From: Gammaproteobacteria bacterium
GTDB lineage: Bacteria; Pseudomonadota; Gammaproteobacteria; Arenicellales; JAOTYS01
Direction: 5' to 3'
DNA length: 15,374 nucleotides
NCBI GenBank assembly: GCA_029861795.1
Contig: JAOTYS010000059.1
Location: 1 to 15,374 of the forward strand
In this document: piece after piece, positions 13,481-15,374 of the stretch
How the letters are laid out: each line of letters opens with the position of its first letter
Position numbering within the stretch: the stretch's first letter is position 1
Made by a program: the position numbers and the translations under genes
Notes under the pieces: model-generated
Told to the model about the DNA's origin: nothing
What the model saw: the letters and a program-made list of their open reading frames with translations, nothing else
The model's database searches: none

Positions 13481-15374
13481 ATGACCAAATCCGCGACTAG
13501 GGGCAACGAAACGCTCGGACTGGCTTCCACAGGAGCCGAGTCGATACCCTATTTCTATTCTCGGTCGCAGCGGAAAGCGTATGAGCTTGTTGTTGAGGCT
13601 ATCAAAAGTCAAAACGCTTTTTTCGTCTTGATTGGTGAGGCCGGCATCGGCAAGACGACCTTCTTGGAGCACATCAACCGACAGCTGCCTAAGGATCAGA
13701 ACTCGCTGTCCTTCAAGGTCTCTGGTTCTCATTTATCGGTTGAGGACTTCATTGCTCAATTGTCTGACTACTTTCGAGCCGAATTCAATGCAGGAAATGA
13801 TGAGGGCAGAAGCCTCTCAGAGGTTACAAACAATCTAGGGAGGGGTCTGGGAGTACCAGCGAGCAGAATACTGGCTAATGTGGGCGCCATATTTCTTGAT
13901 AAATTACAACTGGATAAGCCCTTGTTAATCTTGATAGACGATGCCCATGAATTGCCGGTAAGGACCGTCAGGGCTCTCGTGCAACTGAATGAGGTTCGTA
14001 ATACATCGAACCGAGCAGAGAGGGGTAACCTTTTATTTATCCTGGCGGGTCGCCCGAAACTACGTGAATTGCTTAAGAGCAGTTTCGCTGGCTGCGAACC
14101 GGCGGTGCATCGACTCGGACCGCTCGAGCCCGATGAATTACCTGAATATTTTCAGATTCGGTTACCTGAGGTTATCGGCAGTAACGATGTCGGCAACTCA
14201 GAGTTGGAATGTATCGCGACATCGTCAAAGGGAAACCCCGCTCGCATCAATGCATCATGCAGCGTTCCTACTAAGGCGCCAAAGCGGAGACGTCGAGACA
14301 CATCCAAAACACTAAAGGTTGATCGCAATGAAGTGCGACCAGCGCCAGTGGACTCCTCCAGCGGTCGACAGCAGATGCCCAATCTCGATGCTGAGCGCGA
14401 AGCTCCTTCAAAAAAGCGAAGAGGCAACCGGCTGAGTCAAGAACGCTCACCCGAAAGCGGCCTGCAGCAACTACTGTCGGAGGCAAAGCAGCAGTTCTGG
14501 GAGGGGCGGTTGATTACCCCGGAAGGCGACAACGCCCTAGAGACGTGTCGTAAGATCTTGACCCTAGATCCCGATAGTTTAGATGCGGCCACAGGTATTG
14601 CGTCTATCAAGAAGGAGATCACGCACTTAGCCTTCGAGGCGAAAGCTCGGGGTGATTGGAAGGCGCTTAGACAGCATTTGGAAGTGATTCTGAGTATTGA
14701 CCCAACGGATCAAGACGCCCAGCAAGCGCATGCAAACCTACAGTACGAAGCCGCGGTGGATACGCTACAGTCGGCGTTAGTGCAGCGCAAAAATGTTCTC
14801 GGTGACGATTTGCAGCCGAAACATCGATCAGATTCACCGTCACCGATTGTACCCAGACAGGTAGCGTTTAGCGCAATGTTTGGTTTGGTCTTGTTTTTTG
14901 GTGGGGGATTCTTAATACATCAAAAATACGAGCAGGGTACGTTTAGGGTGCCTTACATTGCGGCCACTTCAACAAAGCCGCTTCAAAGCGCTGGCAAGCT
15001 AAAACAGATGGAGGCGGAGATAGGTCGCTTGCTGCAGTTGAAGGCTGCGCATATGCAGCAGGCCGTGGTGGGGCAGGGTAAACGAGATTGGACTGCCGCC
15101 CGAGCGGAGTTGGAGCAAGTGCTAGCCATTGATGACAGCGATGAGGCGGCACAAGCGATGTTATTCGAGGTTGTGCAGGCCCAGGAGGTAGAAGCGGAGG
15201 TCAATGCATTGCTGCAGTTAGCGGCGGAACAATTCTCAGCCGGTCAACTGACCTCTCTTGAGGGAGACAGCGCATTGGCCAGTTACCGAGAGGTATTGAG
15301 CTATGAGCCGCAACACACCGAGGCGTTGGCGGGGATAGAGCGGATCAAGGCGGTGTATATGGAGCGTGCGGTGG
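13481..15374 (+). CDS. ExeA/DamX-like AAA ATPase with one transmembrane helix and TPR-like repeats (3' truncated by window)
   Basis: ATG 13481, with AGGA 8-9 bases upstream, opens a frame without stop to the window edge (631 codons). Residues about 20-257 form an ExeA/GspA-type AAA ATPase: Walker A GEAGIGKT (52-59), Walker B LLILIDDAHEL (148-158), LLFILAGRP (184-191) as sensor-1 region, and GNPARIN (251-257) as the family's late motif. Residues 265-317 are a basic linker (KAPKRRRR, KKRRGNR). Residues about 328-420 are TPR-like. Residues 461-479 are a single transmembrane helix (VAFSAMFGLVLFFGGGFLI), and TPR-like units resume from about 513 to the edge. This is the DamX-like plan (cytoplasmic ATPase, one helix, external domain), but here the expected SPOR domain has not appeared; it may lie beyond the window. 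Role unknown: secretion assembly, cell division or signalling are possible. Confidence 0.8.
   Translation, partial: MTKSATRGNETLGLASTGAESIPYFYSRSQRKAYELVVEAIKSQNAFFVLIGEAGIGKTTFLEHINRQLPKDQNSLSFKVSGSHLSVEDFIAQLSDYFRAEFNAGNDEGRSLSEVTNNLGRGLGVPASRILANVGAIFLDKLQLDKPLLILIDDAHELPVRTVRALVQLNEVRNTSNRAERGNLLFILAGRPKLRELLKSSFAGCEPAVHRLGPLEPDELPEYFQIRLPEVIGSNDVGNSELECIATSSKGNPARINASCSVPTKAPKRRRRDTSKTLKVDRNEVRPAPVDSSSGRQQMPNLDAEREAPSKKRRGNRLSQERSPESGLQQLLSEAKQQFWEGRLITPEGDNALETCRKILTLDPDSLDAATGIASIKKEITHLAFEAKARGDWKALRQHLEVILSIDPTDQDAQQAHANLQYEAAVDTLQSALVQRKNVLGDDLQPKHRSDSPSPIVPRQVAFSAMFGLVLFFGGGFLIHQKYEQGTFRVPYIAATSTKPLQSAGKLKQMEAEIGRLLQLKAAHMQQAVVGQGKRDWTAARAELEQVLAIDDSDEAAQAMLFEVVQAQEVEAEVNALLQLAAEQFSAGQLTSLEGDSALASYREVLSYEPQHTEALAGIERIKAVYMERAV
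14471..14617 (+). repeat. TPR-like repeat unit, copy on the N-terminal side of the membrane helix
   Basis: Residues 331-379 of the ATPase (LLSEAKQQFWEGRLITPEGD...GIASIK) align with residues 577-625 (LLQLAAEQFSAGQL...GIERIK). Shared positions include LL, A, QF, G, L, EGD-x-AL, a Pro in DP/EP, A and GI-x-x-IK. This copy is followed by a GDW-x-ALR...L-x-x-IDP helix pair. Confidence 0.65.
15209..15355 (+). repeat. TPR-like repeat unit, copy on the C-terminal side of the membrane helix
   Basis: Residues 577-625 of the ATPase mirror residues 331-379. A preceding unit (about 514-560, with RDWTAARAELEQVLAIDDSD) mirrors the GDW unit (about 391-415) that lies before the membrane helix. The order before the helix is EGD-unit then GDW-unit, and after it GDW-unit then EGD-unit. 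The array continues past the window edge. Confidence 0.65.

Overview
The window (about 52% G+C by eye) looks like a chromosomal stretch of a Gram-negative proteobacterium, most likely an environmental gammaproteobacterium. The support is an Sec-type signal peptide on a TAXI-type TRAP binding protein, a lipobox plus LysM envelope protein, a Sel1/peptidoglycan-binding protein, a DUF2059 protein and an ExeA/DamX-like membrane ATPase. TGA, TAA and TAG all act as ordinary stops. No full tRNA, rRNA, CRISPR array, transposase or integrase gene was found. The assignment is inference from gene families, not from a marker gene.

Left part (1-2640): a small exported DUF2059 protein, a possible 21-codon ORF, and a Sel1-repeat protein with a C-terminal peptidoglycan-binding domain. 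Next comes a 44-base stretch that reads like the 3' half of a CAU-anticodon tRNA ending in CCA (a possible old attachment site), then a leftward PPOX/Rv1155-like flavin or F420-binding protein.

Middle (2640-7500): a clearly AT-richer gene for a secreted beta-propeller protein resembling 3-phytases, a stand-alone PGM1-type ATP-grasp ligase (peptide-bond-forming family), and a coiled-coil lipoprotein ending in LysM. A hairpin-containing leader precedes the lipoprotein and a likely terminator follows it.

Right-centre (7500-11200): the most unusual region. A rightward gene encodes a PhyH-type Fe(II)/2-oxoglutarate dioxygenase fused to a complete C-terminal Rieske [2Fe-2S] ferredoxin domain. It converges on a tightly coupled leftward pair, an FAD-dependent DAO-type oxidoreductase followed 3 bases later by a family 2 glycosyltransferase. 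Together they suggest oxidative tailoring of a glycan or glycosylated small molecule; this is inference from the gene set only.

Right part (11200-15374): a gene-poor stretch, an orphan TAXI TRAP solute-binding protein (leftward) with conspicuous inverted repeats upstream, and a long rightward ORF that runs off the window edge. That last ORF encodes an ExeA-like AAA ATPase, a basic linker, a TPR-like repeat, one transmembrane helix, and then the same repeat family again on the other side of the membrane.
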